From Pleurotus ostreatus/Saccharomyces cerevisiae fusant (taxonomy: Eukaryota > Opisthokonta), in NCBI GenBank assembly GCA_024196135.1, contig JAMQCK010000086.1, positions 18,991 through 82,990 on the forward strand: a stretch of DNA of 64,000 nucleotides, given 5' to 3'. The notes beneath the pieces were generated by a model that made no database searches, was not told the origin of the DNA, and was given only the letters and a program-made list of their open reading frames with translations. This document shows, piece after piece, positions 13,268-24,848 of this stretch. Made by a program: the position numbers and the translations under genes. The number at the start of each line of letters is the position of its first letter. Position 1 is the stretch's first letter.

Positions 13268-13587
13268 CTCGATGTGAGCGGTCCCAGCAGCGATGTGACG
13301 GCAGAGCTCGAGATGCCGTCGGCGTTGGTGGGGGAAGCTAAGTCGAGAACACTTGATTCCGATTGTTCGACTCGTGTTGGCCACGATCCGTCACATCACT
13401 GGCTGGACTGTGACCGACGTGTCGCCGTCGTCACAACGCGTTCGTGCTCGACATTTGTGGGCGCTTGGCAGACAAACATGCCCTCCTCGCTTGCTGAACG
13501 CATGTAAGGTCAGGATAAGCGATTCAAAAACATAGAATAATCGAGGATAAGGTAGATTTGAGGCATGATAGCAATTGCTGATGCATC
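13268..13587. other. Spacer between BTB-1 and BTB-2
   Basis: Holds the BTB-1 promoter and the BTB-2 3' end. No gene or RNA was seen. Confidence 0.5.
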
Positions 13588-14824
13588 TTAATATATGATG
13601 AACTCGGTCTTTATCCAGTCATCGAGGTCGTCCCAGATCTTCTGACGCTTCGCGGTCAACACATCCCTTCTGGCCTTTGCACACCCCTTGCAGTGCCCTT
13701 GGTTCGTCCATTTGAGGTCAATGAGCGCCTGCAGCCCGCAGATAGGATCGAGCGTGTACTTCTTGCCGATCCCCGTGCCGTAGAGGATCTCGTACATGAT
13801 ATTGCGGTCGCGAGATTGGCATGGTTTCTCCCTGCTACTACAGCGCGTGGTCGAGGTCATGATGTCGTGGAGGGCATCCGACCAGGCCATCGCGAGCTTC
13901 TTCTGCACGGAGACGACCAGCTGCATGTACGTCGCCTCCAACGCGTCGAATGGCAGCTCGCGATAGTCCATGGGCGGATTAGCGTGCAGTTCGGCGAGGT
14001 CGGGGAGTCGCGCGAGCTCGTAGATGCCTCGCTTGACGAGGGGGCGCACGCCCCAGCCGAACCCTAGGAGAATGGCGTCGACGATGTAGTGCCGACTTCT
14101 GCCATCCTCGACATGGTCCAGGTGGTCGCAGAACCCCTCGTCGTCATCCATGATGCATTCCATCGAGTGTTCGGCGAATCGCATGAAGCGGAGTCTGAGG
14201 GCAGCGCGGTAGACAGCGGCGTGAACGGGGAATGGAGTGTCGCCGGTGCAATAGTCTCTGGCAGTATATGTTAGCATTGGCGCACGGTAGAGAGAAACAG
14301 ACGCACATAGTATCTTCCATAGCAGTCAGAAGCTCCTCGAAGTCTTCCAGGAGCACGCCGGTAGCGTTTAGGTTGACGATGATCAGGCCGTCCTCGCCGT
14401 CCTCTACGACAGCGCCGTCCGTTTTGGGAGCATCGTCATCTAAGTCTGCCCCACGCCCCGCATGTCTCTCGAAGAGCGCCTCGAACCAAGGAGAGTGCGA
14501 GGCCAGCCGACTACGATGCAACTTGAAGCTCGTGCCGTCGAGCTGCAAGATCACATTCCCGTCCAGCGCCCAGAAGCGCTCGTGCTTCTTGTACTCCAGT
14601 CTCCGTCGTTTCCTTGCAGGTGACGCGTCGTGTTCCTGCTCGCTCTCCTCGTCTTCGTCTTCGTCCTCGTCCTTGTTCTCGTCCTCGTCTGATCCTTCCC
14701 CGTCTATGTGCTCTTGACCCGCGACCAGATCCTCGGCCTTCCGCTTGGCTGGTCGCTGCGGCCCATGCTCCCCAGTGCTATCCTCATCTGCCTTTGAGGG
14801 CGAGGATCCTTCCTGCGGTTCCAT
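13588..14824 (-). CDS. BTB/POZ protein 2 of the tandem array
   Basis: Exons 14307-14824 and 13588-14257 give 395 aa. The intron is at the same place as in BTB-1 and BTB-3, inside the BTB fold. The N-terminus is strongly acidic (a run of about 20 Asp/Glu with few other residues near 45-65), followed by ARKRRRLEYKK. The BTB core reads HERFWALDGNVILQLDG, then FKLHRSRLASHSPWFEALF. The C-terminal half holds CSSREKPC, LDPICGLQAL, GHCKGC and WDDLDDW at the spacing seen in the paralogues. A CACGTG flanked by GTCAC and GTGAC half-sites lies about 82 bp upstream of the ATG. Confidence 0.85.
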
Positions 14825-15150
14825 GGCGCATGTAATGGATGGGTCGTGGAAGATATCACGATCGCTCAGACCCGGACGCGAGGCGCTCGACGCGGGCTGT
14901 CACCTCACGTGCCGCCGTGACTTCAAGTTCGACTTCGACCAAATCGAATCGATATTTCGACCTGACAGGCCTTATCAGGCACTTGAAGATGTGTCACTCT
15001 CCAAATAGGTTTACAGCTGCGCTAGTTCTCATGCTCCACCAAAGCAAAAAAGGTGCAACCTTGGATCAAAAAAGTCGGACTCGGGCCAACATTTGACTGC
15101 GTCCGTCCACCAGATGCGAGCAATCCCATTGACGAGTGGTGAAACTACCC
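14825..15150. other. Spacer between BTB-2 and BTB-3
   Basis: Contains the BTB-2 promoter, including CACGTG at 14906-14911 within TCACGTG next to CCGTGAC. No gene was seen. Confidence 0.5.
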
Positions 15151-16386
15151 CTACGCGCCGCCACCGCTATCTTCTCCTCCGCCATCTTCCTCCTGCCCCG
15201 GCATCTCGATTTCGAACCATTCGTCCAAGTCTGCCCACAGTTTCTTCCGCCGCTCCGTCAGCTCGTTCCTCCTCCGCGCCTGGCACGCGTCGCAGTGGCC
15301 GTACTTCTTCCAGTCCACGTCGATGAGGGTCTGCATGCCGCATATCGGATCGATTGCATACTTTTCTGCAATCTTGACATCGGAATGGATAATACGCCAC
15401 ATGTGTGTCTTGGAATCTGAGTGGCACGACTCGGTCTTGCACTCGTAGGGGTCAAGCGTGAGGATGTCCGTCCACTCTAGTGCGACATTTTTCTGCGCTA
15501 GCGACAGAAGATACAGGTCGCGTGGATATAGGTCAGCTAGCGCTGTTTCGTCTGCCTGGAATGTTTCTTCGGCCTCAGAATCGCGTACTATGTCGTATAG
15601 TGCCCTCTTGAGGATACGCGGCAGTTTCCAGTCGCGAGCAAGGATGACCATGTTGGTATTGTAATATTGGATCGCCTCAGTGACCTTATCCAGAGAGCTG
15701 GGGTAGAGGTCGGTGAGCTTCTTTTGCGCGTACGCCTTGAATTTCTCGAAACGGAGGATACTCGCTGCGCGGAATATAGCGGCCAGCATAGGGGCCTCGG
15801 GGTCCTCTATGCAGAACTCGCTGCAGGCCGTGTCAGTTCAGCTGAACAATGATCAAGGAAAATGACTGGCGCACATTGCGTCGTCCATCGCCGTCAGAAG
15901 TTCCGTGAAGTCGTCTGCCTTGACCTCTGTGGAGTCCAAGTAGATGATGTCCATCCCATCCTCGTCTTCAAACACGATCTTTTCGAGGTCGGGGCCGTCT
16001 TCATCAACTTTCGGGTCTCCTCCAGCTCGCTTCTCAAAAAGCGCCTCGAACCACGGGGATTGCGAGGCGAGGCGACTGCGATGCAGTTTGAAGCGTATGT
16101 CGCCGATCTGAACCATGATGTTTCCGTCCAGAAGCCAGAACCGTTCGTGCTTCGTGTAAGCCAGCTTCGCTTTCTTGTTTGTCGCTCCGAGTCCAGGAGT
16201 ATCCTCTGCCTCCACGAGCGTTATGTCGGCATCGGTGTCCTCCGTCTTGCGCTTGTGCGAACGCCGAGAAGACATATCAGGGCTCCCACCGCGTGCACTG
16301 AGAGATTCAGCGCTCGGTATCTGTCGGTCTCCTGATGCATCCGTGCTACGCAGGCGGCGCGACATGGACGAAGGCAAGTCTGGCAA
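15151..16386 (-). CDS. BTB/POZ protein 3 of the tandem array
   Basis: Exons 15875-16386 and 15151-15820 give 393 aa. It has the same architecture as BTB-1 and BTB-2: a variable charged N-terminus, then HERFWLLDGNIMVQIGD and FKLHRSRLASQSPWFEALF, an intron after MDDA, an all-helical middle, then CKTESC, IDPICGMQTL, GHCDAC and WADLDEW. The C-terminus is Gly/Glu-rich. Start is at 16386 (MPDLPSS); the second ATG (MSRRL) is the point matched by the chimeric ORF at 31856. It is divergent from the F-box gene at 16487, with only 100 bp between the starts. Confidence 0.86.
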
Positions 16387-16486
16387 GAAGGAGCGGAGAG
16401 CCGGTCCGGCTGAGCGTGTACTGTCACGCCACGTGTAAGGATGTCACAAAGACGCTGGCCGTCGAGCATCCTTGAACCGGACCACC
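16387..16486. promoter_or_regulatory. Divergent promoter between BTB-3 and F-box 1
   Basis: The two start codons are 100 bp apart on opposite strands. CACGTG at 16430-16435, next to a GTCAC half-site, is the clearest element. Similar sequence recurs upstream of the chimeric ORF (31790-31855) and upstream of F-box 2 (34329-34420). Confidence 0.55.
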
Positions 16487-18298
16487 ATGATCCCAAGCGA
16501 GTGCGAAGGCCTCCTTGAAAACGGTGAGAAAAGGTCAGATACTGCGGTGCTAGGGAGCATCCTAGACCATCTACAATATGATCCCGAGTGAGTATCTGCG
16601 AGTGCGAGGCGATTTCTTTTGGCTCATGTCACTGAAAGGCACTCGTATCGCGGCTTTACCTGGGCTACGGCAGACAAGATTCGCCATCCATTGCTTGTAC
16701 TTCCAAACGAGGGCAATATCTCGGACTCTTCGATGAGGCGGGATCAGCTCGATGAGCAGATCGCCTCCATAAACAACCAGCTTTCCGCTCTGAAATCTCA
16801 TCGCAATTCCCTGGCCAGCATCTCTAGCATCCCTGACGAAGTACTCGGAGATATCTTTCTGATTCACGCCCGAGATACCCATACCCTCTGCAACGCCAGA
16901 TGGGCCAGGCTCATGCTAGTTTGTCGTCATTGGCGAGCAGTTGGGATGGCCACAACTGCGCTCTGGAGCAGTATCGAGTTTGGATCATACTTGCCCATGC
17001 AGTCGATATCTCCCTTCGCGTTGCTGCACCGTCCTGGCGCGCATCTACTTAACATCTCGATCTATGACAACAACTTCGATGTCACACTGAGAAATCTGCA
17101 TCTCCTTGCGCCCAGCATGGGGCGCATACATTCGCTTCACGTGTCGTCCACGAAGAATGCCTTGGCGGACCTTATCGAGGTCCTCGCGCGCGAGAAGCGA
17201 GATAATATCCGAGAACTTTCCCTCTGGCTCTGTGCCGAAGAAGATGGAGAAGTGCTAATTACGCCCAGCACCTGGACGGAGAACATAGCATGCAACACCC
17301 GCGTCCTAAACCTCAGAAACATTGTTCTGGACTGGTGCAGGCTGAGAGACCTCAGCGCCCTTACCATACGATTCGATACAGTGCGGACGCCACCCCTAGG
17401 TCTCTGTCTCGTGCTGGATATGGTCCGGCTCTCGCCGAGATTGAAAATGTTGTGCTTGGACCATTGCATGACTACGCCTACCGGCCACGAGAACGACCTT
17501 GCCACAGTTGAACTGCCATACTTGGACACTCTCGACCTCCGCGGTCGCGTTGCCATATGCGCAGCGCTCATCTCGCGCCTGCATTTCCCTCGCGATTGCT
17601 ACATCATACTGCACACCTGGGGAATCAACAACACGCCCCGAGTTCAGCCACTCCTTGATTGCCTGCGCCCGCGTTATCTTTGCTCAGACACGCTACCCTT
17701 CCGCCTGCTGCAGCTCGATTTCTACACGCCCGGGGTGACCTTTGCCTGGTACAACACCACCACACTACGCACCTCCAAGCAGTTGTATAACTCCGCGGAG
17801 AACTCGCTCAGGTTTACTATCCATCCCCGAGACGAGCCTTCTCTTCGGCGCATCGCACGGGCGATTCTTCGCACCGTCCCCGCGGCGGCTGCAGTGGAGG
17901 TACTCGACGTTCGCAACTCCTGGCAAGATCTATCAATCCTCACATGCGCCCATTTACTCGATGCGTTGCGTGACCTCAGCACCATTGTCTTTTCCACCTT
18001 TCCTTCAACGCTCTCCATCATCAATACTCTACGAGTTCAATTCATTCGGTATCTCGAAGATGGCGTTGGACCACCACCGCTGCAGCGGATACACTGGGAC
18101 AGGGGACACACCAGGGTAGATGGAGACACCGCCTTGGAGCTTAAGAATGGCATCGAAGGACTGCTTCTTGAATTGCTTTGGCAATATACGGACGCAGGCG
18201 TCTACCTTCAGGAGCTTGTCGTCGAAGATGCCACGGAACAGCTGCCTTGGGAAACCCTACGAGTTGAGTCCATCTTCTTGTCCATCTTCTCTGGCTGA
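16487..18298 (+). CDS. F-box protein 1 of a six-member paralogous family
   Basis: Exons 16487-16587 and 16639-18298 give 586 aa. The short first exon ends in YDPE, and the second opens with FTWATADKIRHPLLVLP, the same junction as in the paralogues. An F-box-like domain covers about residues 95-150: ISSIPDEVLGDIFL, then LMLVCRHWRAVG and ALWSSIEF. It would bind Skp1 and recruit a substrate to an SCF ligase. The remaining 430 aa are Leu-rich with repeated LHLL/LPYLDTLDL elements typical of degenerate LRRs. It ends at SIFSG without the short terminal exon found in F-box 4, 5 and 6. F-box 2 is its closest relative here and extends in a different frame over the last codons. Confidence 0.85.
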
Positions 18299-18554
18299 TC
18301 CTCTTGCCAGGCCCTCGCTCGGCATGTCGTGGGAAGCGTAATCGTAGTGAACGGAGCACGTACAAGGTTATGGATCAACGATATCACCACCGTACAAGCA
18401 TGAGCATCAGACGTCCGGTCATGGCAGTACGTTCACTATCGACCTGAAGTGAAAGGCATTGACCGCGGTTTCAGGACTTTAACTATGATGCCAGTATTCA
18501 CTCCCGACACGAACATGCAGCCTGCGATATAATGATACAAATTTGTGAGACCTT
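18299..18554. other. Convergent 3' spacer between F-box 1 and the aldo/keto reductase
   Basis: Both genes end here. A short AATCGT-N2-TGAACGGAG string downstream of F-box 1 also occurs downstream of F-box 2 (near 32440), supporting duplication of this junction. No gene was seen. Confidence 0.5.
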
Positions 18555-19859
18555 TCACTTGCGCGCCTCCCATTCCGCCAGCGTGATGCAGTCGGCGGAA
18601 ATCGTGGCCGCGTACGCAGCAGGATATCTCCCACCCTGGACCTCAGCCTTCTTCACCAGGTCCGTCAACGTTGCCACATCCTCCGTCGTGAGTTGGACGT
18701 GTGCCGCCTTGGCGTTCTCTTCTAGCCGCGTTGGGTTGCGGCTGCCCGGGATCGGGATGCCTACATATATGTCAGCCTCGACTTGCGCATCATCGCAAGC
18801 ATCCTCTACTCACTGTCCGGGTACGCCGCAAGCAGCCATGCGAGGCAGATCTGGGCAGAGGATGCCTTGTACTTGTCCCCGATGGCCTTGAAGGCATCGA
18901 CGAGGACGAGGTTCTTCGCGAAGTTCTCTCCTTGGAAGCGTGGCATGCCACGACGCATGTCGCCCGGCTCGAAGTCGTCGAGGGAGCGGTACCTGCGTAC
19001 GCATGTTCAGCTTGTGTTTCTGAATGCGCAAATCCAATAGCGACCACTTACTTTCCAGTGATCATGCCCCGACCCAACGGCGAGTACGCGACAAGCCCGA
19101 CACCGAGCTCATGCGCCGCGTCCATGAACCCGTTCTGCACGATGTACGTCTCGAATGGGCTGAGCTCCATCTGCGCCGCGATGACCTTCTCCCCGACGCC
19201 CGCGACGCCGCGCGCCCTACGGAGAACGTCCGCGGAGCACTCGCTCAGGCCGATGTACTTGATGGTCCCCTTCTCGATGTAAGGGCGCAGCGTCTCCAGC
19301 ACGACCTCGATGGGCACCTCCGGGTCGACGCGGTGCTGGTAAAACAGGTCGATGCGGTCGGTCTGCAGGCGCTTGAGCGCGGTCTCGACGCGCTCGCGAA
19401 TGTAGTCCGGCTTGCTGTTGGGGTTGAAGAAGTTTGTCGCGCTCGGAGAGAAGTCGCAGCCGCCGAACTTCGTGGCGAGGAAGATCTCGTCGCGGCGGCC
19501 TGTCTTCGCGAACCACTTCCCGATGCTGACTTCGCCTGGGTGGGTGGGTGGTGAGCGAGGTGCTTCTGAGGGTGAATGGGAGGTCAGATGCTTACTGTCA
19601 CCGTAGAAGTCAGAGGTGTCCCAGAAGGTGACACCGAGGTCAGCGGCGCGGGTGAGGGTGGCGAACACCTCTTCCTCGTTGGTGACGCCGTAGAAGTCAA
19701 AGCCAGACTCGCTGGGCTTGGTCACGCCGGTGCCTGCGAAACGTATTAGGCGGCTTTTGAGGCAACTGAACAGTATAACCTACCCATCGCGCCGAACCCG
19801 ATGGCGCTGACCAGAGGTCCATTTCTGCCAAGGTTACGCTTGGGGTAGCTGGCTGCCAT
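18555..19859 (-). CDS. Aldo/keto reductase
   Basis: Exons 19784-19859, 19596-19733, 19052-19535, 18814-18992 and 18555-18760 give 360 aa, normal for the family. It would reduce an aldehyde or ketone with NADPH. The protein opens with RNLGRNGPLVSAIGFGAMG. The catalytic tetrad is visible: Asp and Tyr in DTSDFYG, Lys in LATKFGG, His in YQHRVD. SECSAD, PLGRGM and IPIPGSRN form the rest of the cofactor pocket. The sequence is closest in texture to the YakC/AKR13-like group, but the substrate cannot be read from it. The last exon is duplicated in the chimeric ORF at 31856-32239, where 49 of 55 residues of its final segment match. Confidence 0.93.
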
Positions 19860-20415
19860 ATCGTCTGCTCGTGTAGGTTGTAGAGTGAGGATTGGTTCGC
19901 ACGTCAAGCTCTAGGGGCACCTTCATCTTAGACGTTCTCTTATATGAACGACGCGCAAAGGTTCCGTAGCACCACATGAAGCCGAGCCGGCACATGACCT
20001 ATGTCCTTCAGAGGACCGCGGAACGCAGTTGAGACTCGAAAGCAGCTTGCAAAGCGCCGAGAGATGCAGCGCTACGGCGCCGCTGTATAGGGGAAGACCT
20101 ACTCGGGTAGCTCGCGGACTACACGGTCGGCTTGAGGACGCGTAACACGCTCGGCAAAACTGCAAACGGGGAGAGTTGAATAGGCGACACCGAAACGGAG
20201 GCCGGGCGCTCGTGGGGATCGGCTTACAAAGAGAGACTGAGGAGGCCTCGGGAGCTCCGCAAAGGTACACTGACACGCACTGAGTCATCCGGTAGCCGTT
20301 CTCCTGCGTGAAGATCGAAGCGTTGGAGAAGATGGCCTGCGCGAAGAAATTGTGGATCAATATCGTCGCAATGTGTTCTTCTATTCTCTACTCTCTTCTA
20401 TGATTTCTCTAATTT
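19860..20415. other. Intergenic region, no gene seen
   Basis: A 146-codon minus-strand frame (19923-20360) lacks motifs and is Cys/Ser-rich in the manner of chance ORFs. The region holds the reductase promoter and the 3' flank of the phosphatase gene. Confidence 0.5.
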
Positions 20416-21707
20416 TCAACCTCGCAGAGCGCTGAGGAGGTCAGCTACACTGTTCAGGACGTAGTCCGGGGCGTTCGCGGGGGTAATATCTGCAGTCGTG
20501 GCAATACCTTGCGCGACGCGTCAGTCCTTCGTGTATTACTCGGTCCCTGAAAAGACTTACCGCTGAGAACCAGTAGAGTACCTACGCCACCGCTCTTGCC
20601 GAATGCGATATCGGTGTCGAGGCGGTCGCCGACCATGAGCGTCCGTCCTTGCGGTAGCTTCGAGCTGACAGAGCGGTTAGATATAAGCCATCCGGAAGGG
20701 CGAATTGCCTACCTCACGCGGACAGCATCCCACATCGCGGAGCTGGGCTTGCCGATGGACAGCGGCTCGCGCTTGGTCGAATATCTGTAGGACTTGGTAA
20801 TCGGGCCTCTCGCTTTCTGACTCTCGCTGACCTCAACATGGCACTAACGCTGCCAGCTCCTGGCAGGAGCCCCGCGCTATGAGGGTACGTCGCGTCCAGG
20901 TTGGTGGCCACAAAGTGTACGTTCGGGTCTGGGTTAAATTAGCGCCGTCCTGCAACCACCGGGAAAAAACGATCACCTTGCAAATAAACGAATGCGCGAG
21001 CTAACTTCAGGTAGTTGACCCGGGTGTCGAGGCCACAGATGACAGCGCCGACCTACATCGTCAGTCGATATGCAAGCATGCCCCAAATAAATTTACCTTG
21101 TCATCAAAATCTGCTCGAACATCGGTCAGGTCAGGCGGCGTCGTGGTCGACGGATTGTGTGCAGGGTCGGAACCACCAATGGTCTCAACACCGGCATCTC
21201 GCAATTCTGTCTCCAATCCTTCCATCCCGACGATGTACGCCTGAGAAGTAATCAGTGGTCAAGCCTTCACGAAGCTTCTGTTGGAACCACCTTTGACTTC
21301 GGCTGCTCGCTGAGCTTCAGCACGGATGCCACGTAGCGCGCAGTAGCAGACGCAGAAGTATGAATATCTGTGGGCTCCGCCGCGATGCCGAGCTTGTCGA
21401 ACTTCGTCTTGTATTCCGCGCGCGACTTTGTGGCGTTATTGGTGATGAACATGACCGTCTTTCCGTGCGTACGAAGGGCAGCCAGCACATCCTTCGCGCC
21501 CGGGACTAGGCGGTCCCCGTGCCAAAGCACGCCGTCGCAGTCGAAAAGGAACGCATCATACGAGTCGATGATGACCTTCGGGTCGGCGAGCGTAGCAAGG
21601 GGGATAGTGGTGGGTATCGTCGACGGCGCTGGGGTCGTCGGCGTTCCCTGGCGCGTCGGCAGAGCCGATTCGGTAGCCAAAGCTGTTGTGCGAGCGTCCA
21701 AAGCCAT
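20416..21707 (-). CDS. PHO13: HAD-family 4-nitrophenylphosphatase / phosphoglycolate phosphatase (PHO13 type)
   Basis: Seven exons on the minus strand: 21291-21707, 21097-21240, 20977-21052, 20832-20928, 20713-20784, 20561-20664 and 20416-20507; 333 aa. PHO13/PGP enzymes hydrolyse 2-phosphoglycolate and related by-products of glycolysis. HAD motif I is FLFDCDGVLWHG with the nucleophile Asp, motif II is MFITNNATKS, motif III includes SIGKPSSAMWD, and motif IV is MVGDRLDTDIAFG. The C2 cap carries ICGLDTRVNYLKLARAF and FVATNLDATYP. The intron after SAMLR was placed to restore the canonical LRYSTKREPLSIGKPS segment. An Ala/Thr/Pro-rich extension of about 40 aa precedes the domain and could be a weak mitochondrial signal. 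The next in-frame upstream start is only GTG, so ATG 21707 was used. Confidence 0.93.
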
Positions 21708-22114
21708 CGATGTGGCTGATGTGGCGAAAGGTGCGAAATAGCGTGACGTCACGCTTGAAGATGACTAGTAGGCGGCACGTGCAACGTGCGGCGCCGACAC
21801 TGGAAAAGGACAGGCCGTTCGCGGGGTATCCAGACTCGCTCTGGCCTGGGACATGCAGTCGTGAGCAACGCTGTCAGAGAAAAGCACTTTAGGCGCTCGC
21901 GGGGTCTCAGATTAGGCACAGGGTTGAGCTACTATACACGGACAGGATCAAGGAAGTACGCAGAAGGGGCACGGGCACGTCAAAAGACCCGTACTGTGAT
22001 ACCCAAAGCAGAGGTGAATAAGTAAGGTATGAACATGAAAGCAAGGAACAACGTCAGAGTGACAGCAAATATTGGACGAAGAAGGCCAAACAACGCAAAC
22101 GGGACAGCGAAACA
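21708..22114. other. Spacer, phosphatase promoter
   Basis: Contains CACGTG at 21776-21781 about 70 bp upstream of the phosphatase ATG, and the 3' flank of the homeodomain gene. No gene was seen. Confidence 0.5.
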
Positions 22115-24092
22115 TCACAGGTAATCTTGCATGCCCACACGAGCCAGAAAAACAAGACCCATAGCCGCCTAGAAGACGGTCAGCATCTGGTCAACGACAA
22201 GATACTGATGACTGTGCTCACCTGAACCGGATCTCGCTCAGCTAGCGCAGGATCAAGCAGTCGGCGCAGAATCTCCTCGCGATCCGTAACGTATTCCTGA
22301 CCTGTCGACGCATCAACGTCCACCGGGCCAGCGTCATCGGTCACTTTCAGCACAGCGAGTTGCTTGAACAATGCCGCGGGCTACAAGATCGTCAGTGCTT
22401 TGATCTACTTGCTTGAGAATTGTAGTACTTACGCTATCCTCGTCGAGTTCCTCATTTGGGATAACTGCAGTGGACTGCCTCCTTGATGGCTGCGGCGACG
22501 ATGGCCGCCACGGAGGCGCACCATACGGAACGGGAGGGACTTCGAAATTCGCTGGTCGAAGCGCAGGCGCATCAGAGGTTGGCTCAGTTTTGACGAATGT
22601 CTGATGAATGCGAGGTGTTGCTGCCGTATCATGCGAGGTTCGCAAGGTTCCTGATGGCGGAGGCGAAGGTGAAGCTGCGTCGGGATATGCGAGTTGGACC
22701 TCTTCAGAGGTCTCCCGCATAGAAGAATCCGCCTCTTCAGCATGCGACGACGAAGCCATGACAATCTCCTCATCTCCTTCCCCAGGCAGTGGCGGTGGCG
22801 GCATATATGAAGAGGGCCCTGGTTGTAAGCTCCCCTCCCCCGGCTCCTGCTTCATTTGCGGCTGTCCCATCTCCACCCTCTCCCCTGGCGCCAGAGTCGG
22901 ATACTTCGCCAGATGCTCATACGCCGTCCGCGCACGCTTCTGCGGCGGCGCCAGCACATCGAGCGGCGCGGGCTCCGGGCGACTGTACATATCGGCGTAC
23001 ATCTCGCGCAGGCGCGCGGGATCGGTGAACTTGTAGGCCGGCTGGGCGGCGACGTCCGTATCGATTGAGGCGCTGGTGGGCAGAGCGCGAGCGTGCGGGT
23101 TGGAGGCGAGGAGCGGTGGGGCGGATGCCAGGTCGCTATCCTCGCTATCGGAGGCGCTGGAGGGGATAGAGACGGGCGAGCCGTGAGGTCGAAGCATTGC
23201 GGGCACGGGAGGGAGGACTCGTGGCGCGGAGCTTGAGGGCTCGTTATAGCTCTGAAACTGAGGTTGGAAGATATATTCCTGGGGCGATGGTGGTCTGGAC
23301 GCGGAGGGGAAGGATTGTTGGCGAGGGAATGATAGCGGTTGCTGAGGCTCAGGTGGGGCGGGCATGGCTGGGGAGTGGCCATTTGCATCTCCAAAGTCGA
23401 TTATGGACCCGGACCGATATCTTGAAGAGGATGCGGTGGGCTGAGATGAAGCCGTTTGCGTTACAGGCTGTGGATCGACAACCATCGTCACCTCCGAGTG
23501 CGCATCGTTTGTCGCCGGGTTGACCCTCTTCAGCGCCGGCAGTCGTATAGTGAGAGTCAGCGGCTTCGCAGGCACAGTCGTGGTGGGCTCCTCCGGCTCC
23601 TTCTTGACGGGGGATTTCGAGCTAGACTCGCCAGCGTCCTGCTCATCGTCGTCTTCGTCCTCGATCATCTTCTTGCTCTTGCGTCGCTTCCGAGCGCGCC
23701 CATTAGCGTTTCCCTTCACATACGGCACCTCATCCTCCTGTTTAACCTGCTGGTCGGCCTCATGAGGTTTCTCATCGCGCGTCTTCCGTCTCTGGCGCTG
23801 GAACCAGAGCGCGATCCACCTCCGCGTCCTACAAGCATGTCAGTTGCGAGAATTAAGAGGATGGTTTTGAGGCGCACAGTCCAACATCATCAGCCAATTT
23901 CTGCAACCTAGATCCCTGGATGAAGGTGTTTTCCTGGTACGCCGCCTGAAGAGCCTGCATCTGTTGATTCGTCGCAAACACAGGCGCACGCCCAGTCTTG
24001 CCCTTCCCGCGAGCTACTCTGGTTGGCGCAGACAGAAACTCGATATCATCGTGCGTCTGACCATTTTGCTGGGTCTTCGCGCTGGCAGACAT
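22115..24092 (-). CDS. Homeodomain-like protein with atypical recognition helix
   Basis: Exons 23878-24092, 22433-23828, 22222-22380 and 22115-22168 give 607 aa. Residues about 35-95 align by eye with a homeodomain: TNQQMQALQAAYQENTF (helix 1), LQKLADDVGL (helix 2) and RRWIALWFQRQRRKTR (helix 3). Trp48, Phe49 and the flanking basic residues are kept. Position 51, almost always Asn, reads as Arg, and 52 as Gln. An intron splits the domain after GL. A basic RARKRRKSKK stretch, a likely nuclear signal, follows; then come about 400 residues of Pro/Ser-rich disordered sequence and a short conserved-looking end (PAALFKQLAVLKV and LLDPALAERDP). Probably a nuclear regulator. It is not obviously a mating-type HD1/HD2 gene: no partner HD gene lies alongside. 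Confidence 0.78.
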
Positions 24093-24848
24093 GTCGACGG
24101 CGGAGGGGGCGAACAGTCAGGTGTGGGGAGTACCGAGCAGGTCTACTGGCAAATGTCGGCAGTGAGCTATGATTTGAGCTGTATTTCGGGGAGTAGCACA
24201 CTAGAAAGTGGCATTGCGAGGAGGTGGCAGCGGATATACAACTCGGCAAATCCATGAGTGAGGTCCTTGTCAGAACGAGCGTGAGAACTTCCTTCCGCAA
24301 AAGGAGGTTCGATGTGACGGAGATCACACCTCACTCAATGAACGGGTCGAACGACTCAAGCCTGGCTCGAGCGTCTTCTTCTTACCCGTATCCCTCTGAA
24401 TTCCATGTCCTGAAGTATGCCGAAAGTTGCAATCTCTTTTAGCTAGTACTAAAATTTATTCAATGGTAAATAGAATTCTGCCCTTCGTGGGGCCTATTAG
24501 AGATCCAAAGAAAGTCACACACGACCAAGGTAATATATGGAGAAGAGAGATCAGACCATTCAGAGGAGAAAGACCAGAGGAAAAGGAAAAAAGAGAGCTG
24601 TCCGTGAGCACCATTATATGCAGGCGAGTAAAGTATATGACGATTCGCCCGAAGGCCGACTTCAGATCAGTCACTTCATTCTTGACTATGCTGTCGTCCT
24701 TCCGTCTGTGGCATTGGGACATCCACAGCAAGCTTAGTGGTTACATCTGGAGGACGTACTCGCGGCGCAAGGGCCCCGTAGAGTTGGGAAAGGGAGACGT
24801 CCCGTCTCGTTGACTGGCGCTCAAAGGTTGCGCAGACAACATGGCCCT
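24093..24848. other. Intergenic region, no gene seen
   Basis: Upstream region of the homeodomain gene and 3' flank of the next minus-strand gene. The ORFs present overlap on both strands and have no motif. Confidence 0.5.

Noticed and set aside
19923..20360. 146-codon minus-strand ORF
   Set aside because: No motif, chance-like composition, and it lies in the flank between two well-supported genes.
22115..24092. Mating-type (matA) homeodomain gene
   Set aside because: No divergent partner HD gene and no mitochondrial intermediate peptidase or beta-flanking gene nearby; helix 3 is atypical.
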